A stretch of DNA of 64,000 nucleotides from Planctomycetaceae bacterium (GCA_002702655.1 PABB01000029.1:86900-150899), one strand, 5' to 3'. Shown: positions 43,837 to 52,733, counted from the first letter of the stretch. Made by a program: numbers and translations. Notes: a model not told the origin generated them from the letters alone.

Positions 43837-44425
43837 AGCGATGATAGGGCCAACCGTCGTACGTCGTTACAAACGGCCAATGCTGGGCGGGGAGCCCCTC
43901 CTTCAGCGGGTTCTTTTCGACGTACGCAATCGTCTCCCGCACGCGCTGGGGGGTGCTGAGGAATTTCTTCCACCCGCCGACGGTCCACACGGGGTGTTGC
44001 GGCGGGACCAGTCGCTCGGCGCTAAGCCGCGAGCGGGAGGCGGCCTGGAGGTTGTCGATCATCTCTTCCGCGAGATGGCGGTGTTTGCGGACGACCAGGT
44101 GGACGTGGTCGGGCATGATCGCACAGGCGTAGCACGTGTACGGGGTGCGGGCGATCAGGTCGGCGAATGCGGCGGCGATGGCGTCGCGCTGCGCCCGGTC
44201 GAAGCGGAGCACGTCGTGCTGCAATCGTGGTTCTGCTTCCCCATAGAACTGGCGGACTTCCGTCCGTTGCGGCTGGATGCGCTTGCGGCCGTGATAGACC
44301 TCGCCGAGGTCGGCCAACCAGCCGGCGCGGACGGTTTGCGAGCCGCTGCCGCGCGGGTCGTTGGGGAGCCATGTGCCGTAGGCGGCCCAGATCAGGTGGT
44401 GGGCGATGACCGGCGGGCGGGGCAT
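43829..44425 (-). CDS. REP-associated tyrosine transposase (RAYT)
   Basis: This 198-residue single-strand transposase belongs to the Y1/TnpA-REP family. The HUH-type motif is in MPDHVHLVV and the likely catalytic tyrosine lies in ETIAYVEKNP. The N-terminus HHLIWAAYGTWLPND is typical for the REP-associated subgroup. Such proteins are domesticated, handle REP hairpins, and often stand in the middle of REP copies; here copies lie on both sides and one is inside the gene. The stop codon is contributed by a REP copy. The gene looks intact. Whether it moves DNA is unknown. Confidence 0.92.
   Translation of the reverse strand: MPRPPVIAHHLIWAAYGTWLPNDPRGSGSQTVRAGWLADLGEVYHGRKRIQPQRTEVRQFYGEAEPRLQHDVLRFDRAQRDAIAAAFADLIARTPYTCYACAIMPDHVHLVVRKHRHLAEEMIDNLQAASRSRLSAERLVPPQHPVWTVGGWKKFLSTPQRVRETIAYVEKNPLKEGLPAQHWPFVTTYDGWPYHRWR
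44018..44035 (+). repeat. REP copy inside the transposase coding region
   Basis: GGCGCTAAGCCGCGAGCG at 44018-44035 differs from the flanking copies only at one base. It is translated within the transposase as SRLSAER. This suggests either that the gene has absorbed a repeat or that the repeat comes from the gene. Confidence 0.75.
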
Positions 44426-44448
44426 CGTTGGGGGCTCTGTACAGGCGC

Positions 44449-44466
44449 GGCGCTAAGCCGCAAGCG
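44449..44466 (+). repeat. REP copy upstream of the transposase
   Basis: GGCGCTAAGCCGCAAGCG at 44449-44466 is identical to the copy at 43768 and lies 24 bases upstream of the transposase start, so the gene is bracketed by matching sequences. Confidence 0.88.
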
Positions 44467-44537
44467 GATGGAGATACTGCACAGATGAATATATCGCCCG
44501 CGAACGGGGGGGCAACCTTTTTTTGGTGGTGAAGCGG

Positions 44538-45578
44538 TTATTTCTTGAAGAGCCGCTTCAGGCCTTGCACGGCGGTGCGGCCGGTCGGCCGCCCGGCCGT
44601 CTGCGAGCCGCCGCGGACGAGGTTCTCCACGCGCTGCCCCTGCGGCGGTACGACGTACACCATGGGGTCGTCGACCACCCAAGGGGTCGACCAGTTCTCG
44701 CCGTTCTCGAAGTTGGCCACGTTGAAAAACACGCTGTCGAGGTACGCACATTTATTGCCGTACGCATGGCTGCTGTACAGGTAATCGTCTGCCGTCAGGT
44801 CGTCGACGCCCAGCCGAGCGTAGTAGTGCACCTGCCCGTCGGGCGTAAACGACAGCCCCAACGTCACCCAGCCGGGCTCGTCGATCACGGGACCGTTGAC
44901 GTCGCGGCCGCGGCCGTCAGCACGGATCAGCAGTTGAGCGTGGTCGTGATTGAACTGCTTGTTGTTCTTACTGTGAAACGAAATGAACATGCCGGGCCAG
45001 TAGTTCTCGGCGTCGCCGTCGGGCTTGCGACCGCGCACGTCGCCGCGGAAGCCGAAGCTGGCGCCGCTGCGTTGCTCCCAGCGATCCCACTCGGGCAGGT
45101 AAACGCGGGCCACGGCGCTGGGACGCCACCCCACGGAGATCGGCCGGCCGATGCGTTCCTTGATTCCCAGCAGCAGGTCGTCTTGCATCTTTTCGTTGGA
45201 GATGTCGCCCGGCACGCCTGACAGCCGCGTCACCATCAGCAGCGAGCCCTTGCTGCCGGGGATGCCGCCGGGCGGCGTGGCGATGCGCTTGACGATATCG
45301 GGCTGACCCCGCATGGCACTCTCGTACCAGCGACCATTGGTCGAGTACCCGCCCGGCGGGCGTTGCCGCTCGTCCTGTTCGTAACTCGCCTTGGCGCCGT
45401 TCGTCACGTACCGCCAATTGGGGCTTTCCATGTTGTCGCCGACGCCGGGCACCTTGACGCCCGAGCCGGGCACAAACGGCTCGTCCGCCCGGGCCACGCT
45501 GCACAAAGCGGCGACAGAGAGAATCAGGCAACTCACGCGCACCAACCGGCCGCGGCTGCAAACGGCGACGCCATCCAT
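44538..45578 (-). CDS. exported protein of unknown function
   Basis: This 346-residue protein has a signal sequence (VRVSCLILSVAALCSVARA) cleaved before about residue 31. The mature part is rich in aromatic and Gly residues with segments such as PNWRYVTNGAKASYE and FISFHSKNN, which I do not recognise as a known domain, though the beta-rich look with ARLGVDDLTADDYLYSSHAYGNK suggests a lectin- or glucanase-like fold. The ATG at 45578 is preceded by GAGG at good spacing. No operon partner is evident: the cbiX-like gene upstream is 147 bases away on the same strand. Function unknown. Confidence 0.75.
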   Translation of the reverse strand: MDGVAVCSRGRLVRVSCLILSVAALCSVARADEPFVPGSGVKVPGVGDNMESPNWRYVTNGAKASYEQDERQRPPGGYSTNGRWYESAMRGQPDIVKRIATPPGGIPGSKGSLLMVTRLSGVPGDISNEKMQDDLLLGIKERIGRPISVGWRPSAVARVYLPEWDRWEQRSGASFGFRGDVRGRKPDGDAENYWPGMFISFHSKNNKQFNHDHAQLLIRADGRGRDVNGPVIDEPGWVTLGLSFTPDGQVHYYARLGVDDLTADDYLYSSHAYGNKCAYLDSVFFNVANFENGENWSTPWVVDDPMVYVVPPQGQRVENLVRGGSQTAGRPTGRTAVQGLKRLFKK

Positions 45579-45725
45579 GGCGAACCTCAACGCAACGAAA
45601 AGAGAAGTCATCAGACGAGCGGTCGCACTCTTACGGGATACGACGCATCGTCCGTATCGACGCCGCGGGCCGCCGCACTTCAAGCCAATTGGCCAGAATC
45701 GCCGCACCGGCCGGCGCGGAACACG

Positions 45726-46211
45726 CTAGCACGCGTCGTCCGCGGGCGGCGATTTCAGCTCGCAACCGGGGCCGGGCTGACAGATTTCGCATGGCTCGCC
45801 GCCGCCGGTCGCCTGCTGCAAACACTGATCGATGCGCTGATCGATGATTTGCATCATCAGCCCGTGTAGGCCCAGCGGGGCGGTGACCAGGTACTCGACC
45901 CCGCCGCACTGCTCCGCGGCTTCCGCCGCGATTCGCGGGATGTCCTCGTTCCAGTGCCGACCGGGCGAGAGGAAGTAGGGAAAGACGACGATCCGCGCAG
46001 CGCCCTGCTCGACGCACTTGGCAAACGCCTGGGCGATCGACGGCTCGGCGAGTTCCATGTGCGCCGGCTCGACGATCGGCCAGTCGGACGCGTCGCGATA
46101 CGCCGCCACAACGGCCTTCAGCAGCGCGTTGCTCTCGTCGCGGCGGGAGCCGTGGTCGACGATCACCACGGCGGTCTTGGCAAGCTTGGAGTCAGGCACG
46201 CGGTCGGTCAA
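45726..46211 (-). CDS. CbiX-like sirohydrochlorin chelatase
   Basis: This 161-residue protein of the short CbiX/SirB type inserts metal (Co or Fe) into sirohydrochlorin for siroheme or cobalamin. The first metal-binding His is in VDHGSRRDES and the second region in FPYFLSPGRHWNEDIP. The C-terminus adds a Cys-rich tail, CEICQPGPGCEL and a final Cys, as in CbiX forms that may carry an iron-sulfur cluster. The start is a TTG at 46211; a GTG 12 bases on is possible. It follows rarA by 31 bases on the same strand but there is no functional link. Whether Co or Fe is inserted is not clear. Confidence 0.82.
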   Translation of the reverse strand: MTDRVPDSKLAKTAVVIVDHGSRRDESNALLKAVVAAYRDASDWPIVEPAHMELAEPSIAQAFAKCVEQGAARIVVFPYFLSPGRHWNEDIPRIAAEAAEQCGGVEYLVTAPLGLHGLMMQIIDQRIDQCLQQATGGGEPCEICQPGPGCELKSPPADDAC

Positions 46212-46242
46212 CTTCTGGTGATACGGCAGGGCAAGTCGGGCG

Positions 46243-47553
46243 TTACGAACGCAGTCGCGCTCGAATCGCTTCCAGTCGCTGCTGCAATTCTAACTCGAAC
46301 CCGCGATCGACGGGGCGGTAGTACTCGCGGTCGATGCCCAAATAATCCTGGGCTGCGACGCCACCCTCGGCGTTGTGGGCGTACTGGTAGCCCTCGCCGT
46401 GCCCCAGACGTTTGGCGCCCGCGTAGTGCGCGTCCTGCAGGTGCTTGGGCACCGGCACGAGCCGGCCGTCGCGGACGTCGGCCACCGCTTCGCCGATGGC
46501 CACCGTGGCGGCGTTGCTCTTGGGCGCGCAGGCCAGGTAGGTCACGCACTGGGCGAGCGTGAGCTGACACTCCGGCAGGCCGATGAACTCACACGCCTGC
46601 ATCGTCGCCACCGCCAGCGGCAACGCGTGCGGGTCGGCGTTGCCGACATCCTCGCTGGCCAGGATCACCAACCGCCGGCACAGAAACCGCACGTCCTCGC
46701 CCCCTTCGAGCATGCGGGCCAGCCAATACAGTCCCGCGTCAGGGTCGCTGCCGCGGATGCTTTTGATCAGGGCGCTGGCCGCGTCGTAGTGCGAGTCGCC
46801 GCTGCCGTCGTACTGGATCGCCTTGCGCTGCACGCTCTCGGCAGCCAGCTCGCGGGTGAGGTGAATCGGCCGCGCGCTGGTCGACAGCACAGCCCCCTCC
46901 AGCGCGGAGAGCGCCCGACGGGCGTCGCCGTCGCACACGGCGGCCAAGTACTCCAGCGCGTCGGCGTCCGCTTCAATCGGCAAGTCGCCCAGCCCGTCGC
47001 CGCGATCGGAGATTGCCCGCTGGAGCAGCGACACGACCTCCGCCTCGGCGAGCGGCCGGAACTCGAACACGGTCGAGCGGCTGACCAACGCGTCGTTGAC
47101 CGCAAAGAACGGATTGGCAGTGGTGGCGCCGATGAGAATCACCACGCCATTCTCCACGTCCGGCAGCAGGGCGTCCTGTTGGGCTTTGTTGAAGCGATGA
47201 ATTTCGTCGACGAACAGCAGCGTGCGCACGCCGTCGACCGACAGCACGTCGCGGGCGTCATCGAGCAGCTCGCGCAGGTCCTTCACGCCGCTGGTCACCG
47301 CGTTGAGCTGCCGGAACCGGGCTCGCGTCTCGCGCGCCAGCAGGTGAGCCAGCGTCGTTTTGCCGGTTCCCGGCGGGCCGTAGAAGAGCAGGGCGGTCAG
47401 CCGATCGGCGGCCAGCAGCCGCCGCAGCAGCTTGCCTTCGCCAAGAAAGTGCGACTGGCCGACGAACTCCGCCAGCGTGCGGGGGCGCATCCGCGCGGCC
47501 AGCGGCTGCGCGCGGCGGCGGTTTTCTTCCTCGGCGGCGGCGAACAGGGACAT
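46243..47553 (-). CDS. rarA: replication-associated recombination protein (MgsA/RarA)
   Basis: This 436-residue AAA+ ATPase acts on stalled replication forks and single-strand gaps. Walker A is GPPGTGKTT at about 59-67; Walker B with the DEIHRFNKAQQD sensor follows; the arginine finger region is in the segment VNDALVSRSTVFEF. The C-terminal tetramer domain starts DGSGDSHYDAASALIKSIRGSDPDAGLYWLARMLEGGE and runs to the QDYLG motif. Length is normal and ATG 47553 gives the expected MSLFxxxE start. The downstream cbiX-like gene is probably co-transcribed. Confidence 0.95.
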   Translation of the reverse strand: MSLFAAAEEENRRRAQPLAARMRPRTLAEFVGQSHFLGEGKLLRRLLAADRLTALLFYGPPGTGKTTLAHLLARETRARFRQLNAVTSGVKDLRELLDDARDVLSVDGVRTLLFVDEIHRFNKAQQDALLPDVENGVVILIGATTANPFFAVNDALVSRSTVFEFRPLAEAEVVSLLQRAISDRGDGLGDLPIEADADALEYLAAVCDGDARRALSALEGAVLSTSARPIHLTRELAAESVQRKAIQYDGSGDSHYDAASALIKSIRGSDPDAGLYWLARMLEGGEDVRFLCRRLVILASEDVGNADPHALPLAVATMQACEFIGLPECQLTLAQCVTYLACAPKSNAATVAIGEAVADVRDGRLVPVPKHLQDAHYAGAKRLGHGEGYQYAHNAEGGVAAQDYLGIDREYYRPVDRGFELELQQRLEAIRARLRS

Positions 47554-47638
47554 CGGAAAGGGGGAGGGCGGAAGGGGGATCGGGGAAGGGCGAAGCGGTC
47601 AGGCTACACGGGCCGCGGACCGCAATCCAGGTCTGACT

Positions 47639-48175
47639 TCAGTCGTCGTCGTACCAGAACCCGTCGCCGTGCGTGTAGCCGTGCACGATCGAGTTGCCCA
47701 GGCCGGTGGGGTGGAAGCGGATGACGTAGTCGGACCAGACGGGATCGAGTTGGTATTGCAGGTAGGGCCGCAACTCGGGGCGGATCATTGCGTACTCGCG
47801 CAGATTCCGCGGGAACTGGCCTGTGTCCGCGCGCTGTTGGTCGGCCCAGGCAGCGATCGCTTTGACCTCGGCCACCAGGCGTTTGTAGCGGGCGAAATAG
47901 TAAGACTGGCGCAGGCAGTACAGGCAGAGCACCGCGGCAAACCCGTACAAGAACCACCGCCGAGGCAATCCCAGTCCGCGCCACAGCAATGCGCCGGCCG
48001 TCGCGGACACGCCGGCCAACGCCACCGTCCAGTCGGTGACGTCGCGGCCGTCCACGTGGTAACCGTTCCGCATGCACTGGCCGGCCCAGAACACCACCGC
48101 CACCAGCGTCGTGACCGCCAACATGTCCCTGACGCCGAAGCGCACCGAACCGTTATCAGCCGCGTGGGAAGCCAT
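47639..48175 (-). CDS. small membrane protein of unknown function
   Basis: This 178-residue protein has three hydrophobic helices in the first 110 residues (about 19-35, 52-70 and 77-95), the N-terminal segment resembling VRDMLAVTTLVAVVFWA, a motif seen in planctomycete membrane proteins. The C-terminal 80 residues are soluble and basic/aromatic (RFHPTGLGNSIVHGYTHGDGFWYDDD). No family is recognised. It is divergent from sthA and ends 85 bases before the rarA start on the same strand. Confidence 0.72.
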   Translation of the reverse strand: MASHAADNGSVRFGVRDMLAVTTLVAVVFWAGQCMRNGYHVDGRDVTDWTVALAGVSATAGALLWRGLGLPRRWFLYGFAAVLCLYCLRQSYYFARYKRLVAEVKAIAAWADQQRADTGQFPRNLREYAMIRPELRPYLQYQLDPVWSDYVIRFHPTGLGNSIVHGYTHGDGFWYDDD

Positions 48176-48485
48176 CTGCCCATTCTAGCGGCCGCCCGCA
48201 CAATCGGAGCAATCGGTGCAATCGGGCGGCACTTCCCCAGTGAGGGCCTCTCGTCGAGCGCACTGCCTGGCGAGTTCCGAGGGATCGCGAATTGTAGAAA
48301 ACTCCGGTCGTGACGGCACATCTTTCCCAACTGGAGAATCTTCACACGGCGTGTCGATGCACGAAAACGCCCCTCGCTGCGTGCTGATCCCGCCGGCGGT
48401 GCGACTTTCTGCTGGAATTGCCGCCAATTCTCAGCGACAATCGCCCGCGGCGGCTGCCACTCTCCCCTGGCCCCTCGCTCCCTTC
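48176..48485. other. 310-base divergent gap before sthA
   Basis: This stretch lies between the small membrane gene (minus) and sthA (plus). The frame of sthA stays open upstream to 48216, but those residues have no homologous look and the transhydrogenase family begins at 48486. I see no hairpin or operator that I can name. Confidence 0.5.
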
Positions 48486-49931
48486 ATGAAACATTACGAC
48501 TGCATCGTCATTGGCACCGGACCTGCGGGCCAAAAGGGCGCCATCCAAGCCGCCAAGCTGGGTAAACGGGTCGCCATCATCGAAAAGAACACCGTGCTGG
48601 GCGGGGCCCAGATCAACACCGGCACGATCCCCAGCAAAGCGCTCCGCGAAGCGGTGCTGCACCTGACCGGGGCCAACTCCCGCGGGTTTTTGGGCTCCGC
48701 CCATCGGGTCAAACGCCAGATCACCATTGCCGATCTGGTGTCCGCCTCGCAGCAGGTGATTCGGCACGAGTGGGACGTCATTCGCGACCAGTTCGAGCGC
48801 AACGGCGTCGACTTGATCTGGGGCAGCGCCGAGTTCGTCAGCCCCACGGAGCTAAAGATCAGCCGCGACGGCGAAGCCGAGTTGGTCTCCGCCGACAAGT
48901 TCCTGGTGTCCGTGGGAACGCGGCCGGCGCGGCCCGCGTCGGTGCCGTTCAACGGCCGCACGGTCTTCTGCAGCGACGAGATCCTGCACCTGCAGCACCT
49001 GCCGCGAACCATGATCGTGGTTGGCGGCGGCGTGATCGGCACCGAGTACGCATGCATCATGGCCACCCTCGGCGTGCGCGTGACGCTGGTCGAGGGTCGC
49101 GACCGCGTGCTGGGCTTCCTGGACCAGGAAATCAGCGACGCGTTTCACTACTTCCTCCGCCAGGGCGGCATCACGCTGCGGCTGGGCGAGAAAGTCGATC
49201 GCATCGAGGAAGTCGAACTGCACAACGGCACGACGCACCACCTGGTGCAAGCCCAGTTGGAATCGGGCAAGAAGCTGCGCGCCGAAACGCTGCTGTTTGC
49301 CGTCGGCCGGCAGGGCGTGTGCGGTTCGTTGGGGCTGGACAAGGTCGGCATCGAGTTCGACGATCGCGAGCGGCTGCGAGTGAACGACAGCTACCAGACC
49401 AATGTGGAGCACGTGTACGCTGCGGGCGACGTGATTGGCTTTCCCGCGCTGGCGAGCACGTCGATGGAGCAGGGCCGTCGCGCCATCTGCCACGCCTTTG
49501 GCCAAGACGACGTCGGCAACTACAACACGACGCTGTTCCCGTACGGCATTTACGCCGTGCCGGAGATCTCGATGGTCGGCAAGACCGAGGAGCAGCTCAC
49601 CGAGGAGGGCGTCCCCTACGAAGCGGGCGTGGCCAACTACCGCGAGATCGCCCGCGGCCAGCTGCTGGGCGACACGCTGGGGATGCTCAAGTTGCTGATC
49701 CACCAGGACACGCACAAAATCTTGGGCGTACACGTGATCGGCACGGGCGCCACGGAGTTGATCCACATCGGCCAGGCCGTGATGGCGTTGGACGGCGACG
49801 CGGAGTTCTTCATCAACAACGTGTTCAACTTCCCCACGCTGGCCGAATGCTACAAGGTGGCCGCGTACAACGGGCTGAACAAGCTGAACCACGTGTGCGG
49901 CGGCGTGGTCGACGAGTTCGTCGAGGCGTGA
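48486..49931 (+). CDS. sthA: soluble pyridine nucleotide transhydrogenase
   Basis: This 481-residue flavoprotein of the disulfide-reductase family interconverts NADPH and NADH. FAD binding is by GTGPAGQKGA at 11-20 and a second dinucleotide fold occurs at VVGGGVIGTEYA. The redox site of related enzymes, a CxxxxC pair, is replaced by GGAQINTGTIPSKALR, which is the feature distinguishing transhydrogenases of this type from dihydrolipoamide dehydrogenase. The C-terminal dimer domain (VHVIGTGATELIHIGQ) is normal. ATG 48486 is the family start. Nothing is seen of an operon; a repeat lies 25 bases after the stop. Confidence 0.94.
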   Translation: MKHYDCIVIGTGPAGQKGAIQAAKLGKRVAIIEKNTVLGGAQINTGTIPSKALREAVLHLTGANSRGFLGSAHRVKRQITIADLVSASQQVIRHEWDVIRDQFERNGVDLIWGSAEFVSPTELKISRDGEAELVSADKFLVSVGTRPARPASVPFNGRTVFCSDEILHLQHLPRTMIVVGGGVIGTEYACIMATLGVRVTLVEGRDRVLGFLDQEISDAFHYFLRQGGITLRLGEKVDRIEEVELHNGTTHHLVQAQLESGKKLRAETLLFAVGRQGVCGSLGLDKVGIEFDDRERLRVNDSYQTNVEHVYAAGDVIGFPALASTSMEQGRRAICHAFGQDDVGNYNTTLFPYGIYAVPEISMVGKTEEQLTEEGVPYEAGVANYREIARGQLLGDTLGMLKLLIHQDTHKILGVHVIGTGATELIHIGQAVMALDGDAEFFINNVFNFPTLAECYKVAAYNGLNKLNHVCGGVVDEFVEA

Positions 49932-49955
49932 CTGCCTGCCGAGGATTGCGCCGCT

Positions 49956-50035
49956 AGTGAACCCAGGCAAGGCTGTCGGCTATCGGCTGTCAGCTTTCGG
50001 CCAGACGAATCCGAGGCTTACTGGCCGCGCAGAAA
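49956..50035. repeat. intergenic repeat copy 1 (~80 bp)
   Basis: An 80-base element beginning AGTGAACCCAGGCA and ending GGCCGCGCAGAAA is similar over its whole length to those at 52601 and 53900. It contains RGCTNTC heptamers at 49971-50002. It lies just downstream of sthA. Confidence 0.75.
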
Positions 50036-50106
50036 TCAGTCGTAGGCGCGGACGGTACCGTGATTCCATTTGACGCAGTTCGGATCGGGTGGGGACGACC
50101 GCCTCT

Positions 50107-50124
50107 GGCTGACAGCTGACAGCC
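50107..50124. repeat. GGCTGAC heptamer pair, inverted to copy 1
   Basis: GGCTGAC-AGCTGAC-AGCC immediately upstream of the GGCT-like gene is the reverse complement of the heptamer type GGCTGTC seen at 49971-49994, so the two form an interrupted inverted repeat about 110 bases apart. Confidence 0.65.
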
Positions 50125-50134
50125 CGCCAGCGCC

Positions 50135-50530
50135 ATGCACCTTTTTACTTACGGCACGCTGATGTTTCCCGAGGTGTGGCGCCGCGTCGTGCCGCGGGAG
50201 TTCGCGTCGCAGGCGGCCACCGTCGCGGGTTACCGCGTCCGCCGCGCTGCCGGCGAATTGTTTCCCGTGATGCTCCCCGCGGACGCCGACGACCGCGTGC
50301 CGGGCGTGACGTATTTCGGCGTGGACGCCGAGGCAATCGCGCTGTTGGACGCGTACGAGTCGACGCTCTACGACCGGCTCGCGGTGGAGGCGGTGTTGGA
50401 CGACGGCCGCACCGTCATGTGCCAGGCGTACGTGCTACCGACAGAGCGGGCGCAATTCGCCAGCGACGAACCATGGACGGCCGCGTGGTTTCGCGAACAG
50501 GCGCTGGACGCTTACCTGCGCCAGTGGTGA
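50135..50530 (+). CDS. gamma-glutamylcyclotransferase-like (AIG2/GGACT) protein
   Basis: This 131-residue protein has the family opening FTYGTLM (residues 4-10), the catalytic Glu in LLDAYES (Glu75), and the surrounding beta-barrel pattern. Enzymes of this fold cyclise gamma-glutamyl groups to 5-oxoproline. A consumer of 5-oxoproline, the HyuA-HyuB protein, is encoded 6 kb away, but no direct link is shown. The start ATG at 50135 directly follows a heptamer repeat. The gene is single, flanked by repeats on both sides. Substrate unknown. Confidence 0.88.
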   Translation: MHLFTYGTLMFPEVWRRVVPREFASQAATVAGYRVRRAAGELFPVMLPADADDRVPGVTYFGVDAEAIALLDAYESTLYDRLAVEAVLDDGRTVMCQAYVLPTERAQFASDEPWTAAWFREQALDAYLRQW

Positions 50531-50555
50531 ACCCGCTCACCACTTCCGCTACGTC

Positions 50556-50772
50556 TTCACCACGCAGATCACAGAGTCCAAAGAGGAGTTACGGGAGCAC
50601 TGCACGAACTTCAATCTCTACCAAGTTGCTGTGGTTGTTCAGAGATTCGCTTCGTCGCCGGCCACAGTCCGGCGTGAAGACCACAACAAGCCGCGCCTGC
50701 TCGCAAAGCATCGCATGACGCTGTTCGTCCCTGCTTGCTCGTCTCCGTGTCCCCTGTGCTCTCCGTGGTGAA
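50556..50772. repeat. MITE-like element with ~30-bp imperfect terminal inverted repeats
   Basis: The left end (50556-50588, beginning TTCACCACGCAGATCACAG) and right end (50742-50772, ending CTCCGTGGTGAAC) are imperfect inverted repeats about 30 bp long, with around 150 bases between. The interior has a GCCGG...CCGGC stem and no coding potential. It occupies the convergent gap between the GGCT-like gene and the HDOD regulator. Confidence 0.6.
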
Positions 50773-50800
50773 CAATGCCGGTCCTGTCTGCCGGTTTGCG

Positions 50801-52012
50801 CTAAGCGCCGACCGGTTCGACCAGATTGGCCCACTCGGGCATCCGCTCCAGGACGCCAACTCGCTGCAGGTACTCGTGATCGAGCCGCGACGGTCGCTCC
50901 TCGCCGCTCTCGGACGGCGGCGTCGCACGGACCAGGGCGTTCGCTGCGTGCACGGCTGTGAGCGGCGACAACAGGTGGCTGCCCAGGGCGCTGGGATCGT
51001 GGTGAAACGATACCGCTTCGACGATCTCTTGCGGCAGGCCCCACAGACTCAGCAGGAAGCCGCCGACGTCGGCGTGGGTTGCCTCGAATTGATCCTGCTC
51101 GGCGACCAACAGCGGCACCTGGCAGGTCTCCGCGGCCAGGCAGACGTTGGCATAGTTGCGGCCGAAGTGGTCGGCCAGCAGCAATTTGCCCAGGTCGTGC
51201 AGGATGCCCGCCAGCATCGCGTGATCGACGGCGTCCGAGCTGAGCCGTGCGGACTCGGCGATCCGCTTGGCCAACGCACCGACTGCCAGCCCGTGCTCCA
51301 ACAGGTCGCGGGCGAGTTTCGCGGGGACCCGCGCATCTTCCAGTTGGCGGAACACGCCCGCGGTGAGCACCAGCGGCTTGAGCGCATTGAGCCCCAGCAG
51401 CGACGCGGCGTGTCGCACGTCGGCCACATGCACCGGCAGCCCGAAGTACGAGCTGTTGACCAGTTGCAGGACCTTGGCCGTCATGCCGACGTCGCGGGTG
51501 AGCAAATCGGCGACGCGGCCCACCTCGGCGTCCGCGCGGCGCAACTCGTCGACCAATTGCAGGTAGATATCGGGCAGCGACGGCAGGCGATCGATTTGGC
51601 CCACCAGCGCTGTCAGCCCCGGCTTGCGAAGTCGGCGGCCCAGGCTCACGGCGCGGCTGATCGAATCGCCCAGCACGTCCATGTCGACGGGCTTGGCCAC
51701 GTAGCGATGCGCGACCGCCAGCGAGCGGACCATCGCGGCCGATTGCTCCGGCGCGCCAACCAGCAACCGCACCGCGTCGGGATACAGATCCCGGACGCAG
51801 CCCAGCAGCTCGGCGCCGTCGACGCCCGCCATTTCCAGGTCGGCCACGACCGCGTCGTACGCATGTTGCGCCAGGGCGTCGAGGGCCTGCTCGGCCCCGT
51901 GGCAGAACTCCATCTGCCAGCTGCGGCGACAGGCCCGAAGCAGCTGTTTGGTGCGAGCCAGCGCGGTGGCGTCGTCATCCACGATCAGCACGCGTAGCTC
52001 GTCTGCAGGCAT
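50801..52012 (-). CDS. receiver-HDOD response regulator
   Basis: This 403-residue protein has a receiver at 1-125 (acidic VDDD at 11-14, phospho-acceptor Asp58 in VVADLEMAGVDG, Lys in AKPVD) and an HDOD output domain at about 140-340. The HDOD motifs are LPSLPDIYLQLVDEL, MTAKVLQLVNSSYFG and the HD-like ILHDLGKLLL. HDOD proteins take part in signalling and regulation; the mechanism is mostly unknown. The ATG at 52012 follows GAGAG. It is the last gene (3' end) of the signalling array and most similar to the 390-residue HDOD regulator at 53995. Confidence 0.92.
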   Translation of the reverse strand: MPADELRVLIVDDDATALARTKQLLRACRRSWQMEFCHGAEQALDALAQHAYDAVVADLEMAGVDGAELLGCVRDLYPDAVRLLVGAPEQSAAMVRSLAVAHRYVAKPVDMDVLGDSISRAVSLGRRLRKPGLTALVGQIDRLPSLPDIYLQLVDELRRADAEVGRVADLLTRDVGMTAKVLQLVNSSYFGLPVHVADVRHAASLLGLNALKPLVLTAGVFRQLEDARVPAKLARDLLEHGLAVGALAKRIAESARLSSDAVDHAMLAGILHDLGKLLLADHFGRNYANVCLAAETCQVPLLVAEQDQFEATHADVGGFLLSLWGLPQEIVEAVSFHHDPSALGSHLLSPLTAVHAANALVRATPPSESGEERPSRLDHEYLQRVGVLERMPEWANLVEPVGA

Positions 52013-52173
52013 CACTCTCGTCCACGAGAAACGGGGCAGGACCGATGGGGAACCAAGGAAAGGGTAGTTCGTAGAGCTTCGCCGGACGGTCGACAACCCG
52101 GGCGCGCTGTGGCAGCCGGACCGCCGGCAAGGCGTCACAATCGGCATGACCGGGCGCGCATGGCGTCAGCCCG

Positions 52174-52563
52174 TCAGACGCGGCTGGCGAGCTCCGCGCG
52201 GTGCTGCAATCCGGACCGAATCGCGGCCGCCAGCTTGCGCAGATCGACCGGTTTGGAAAAGTAGCGATAGACGGCGCCCTCATTGACCGCGCGGACGGCC
52301 GTCTCGGGATCCCAACTGCCGGTGAGCACGATCCGCGGAGCCTCGGGGCAGGCCTGGGCCATCCAGGCCAACAGTTCCGTGCCGCGGCGCCCCGGCATGT
52401 GCTCGTCGGTGACGATCAGGCTGATCGCCCATCGCTTGACGATCTGCTGGGCTTCGTCGGCGTCGCAGGCGGTGAGCAGTTCGAACGGCTCGCGCCGCAG
52501 CGAACGCGCCATCCCCATCAGCAGCCGACGGTCGTCGTCGACAAACAGAACCTTCGGTCGCAT
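52174..52563 (-). CDS. single-domain response regulator
   Basis: This 129-residue CheY-like receiver has intact chemistry: acidic VDDD at 8-11, phospho-acceptor Asp53 in LIVTDEHMPG, Thr in VLTGS and Lys in FSKPVD. The ATG at 52563 leaves a normal domain; the frame is open upstream but without homologous residues. It has no output domain, so it probably relays phosphate or binds a partner. An intergenic repeat copy (52601-52680) lies 38 bases upstream. It is the second gene of the array from the 3' end. Confidence 0.9.
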   Translation of the reverse strand: MRPKVLFVDDDRRLLMGMARSLRREPFELLTACDADEAQQIVKRWAISLIVTDEHMPGRRGTELLAWMAQACPEAPRIVLTGSWDPETAVRAVNEGAVYRYFSKPVDLRKLAAAIRSGLQHRAELASRV

Positions 52564-52600
52564 CGTTTGTGCCCCTCGTTTCGATTGAACATCGCGCCGC

Positions 52601-52680
52601 CAATGAACCCTGGCAGAGCTGTTGCTATGGGCGGTCAACTCTCTGCCAGACGAATTGGAGAATCATTGGTCGCGCAACCA
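52601..52680. repeat. intergenic repeat copy 2 (~80 bp) with 9-bp stem
   Basis: Aligned to the copies at 49956 and 53900. Here CTGGCAGAG (52610-52618) pairs perfectly with CTCTGCCAG (52641-52649). It lies between two response-regulator genes, 38 bases upstream of the ATG at 52563. Confidence 0.78.
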
Positions 52681-52733
52681 ATGTTCGCTGCATACAGCAT
52701 AGCATTGCCTGCTGCGCAGGACGTTCGGACCGC

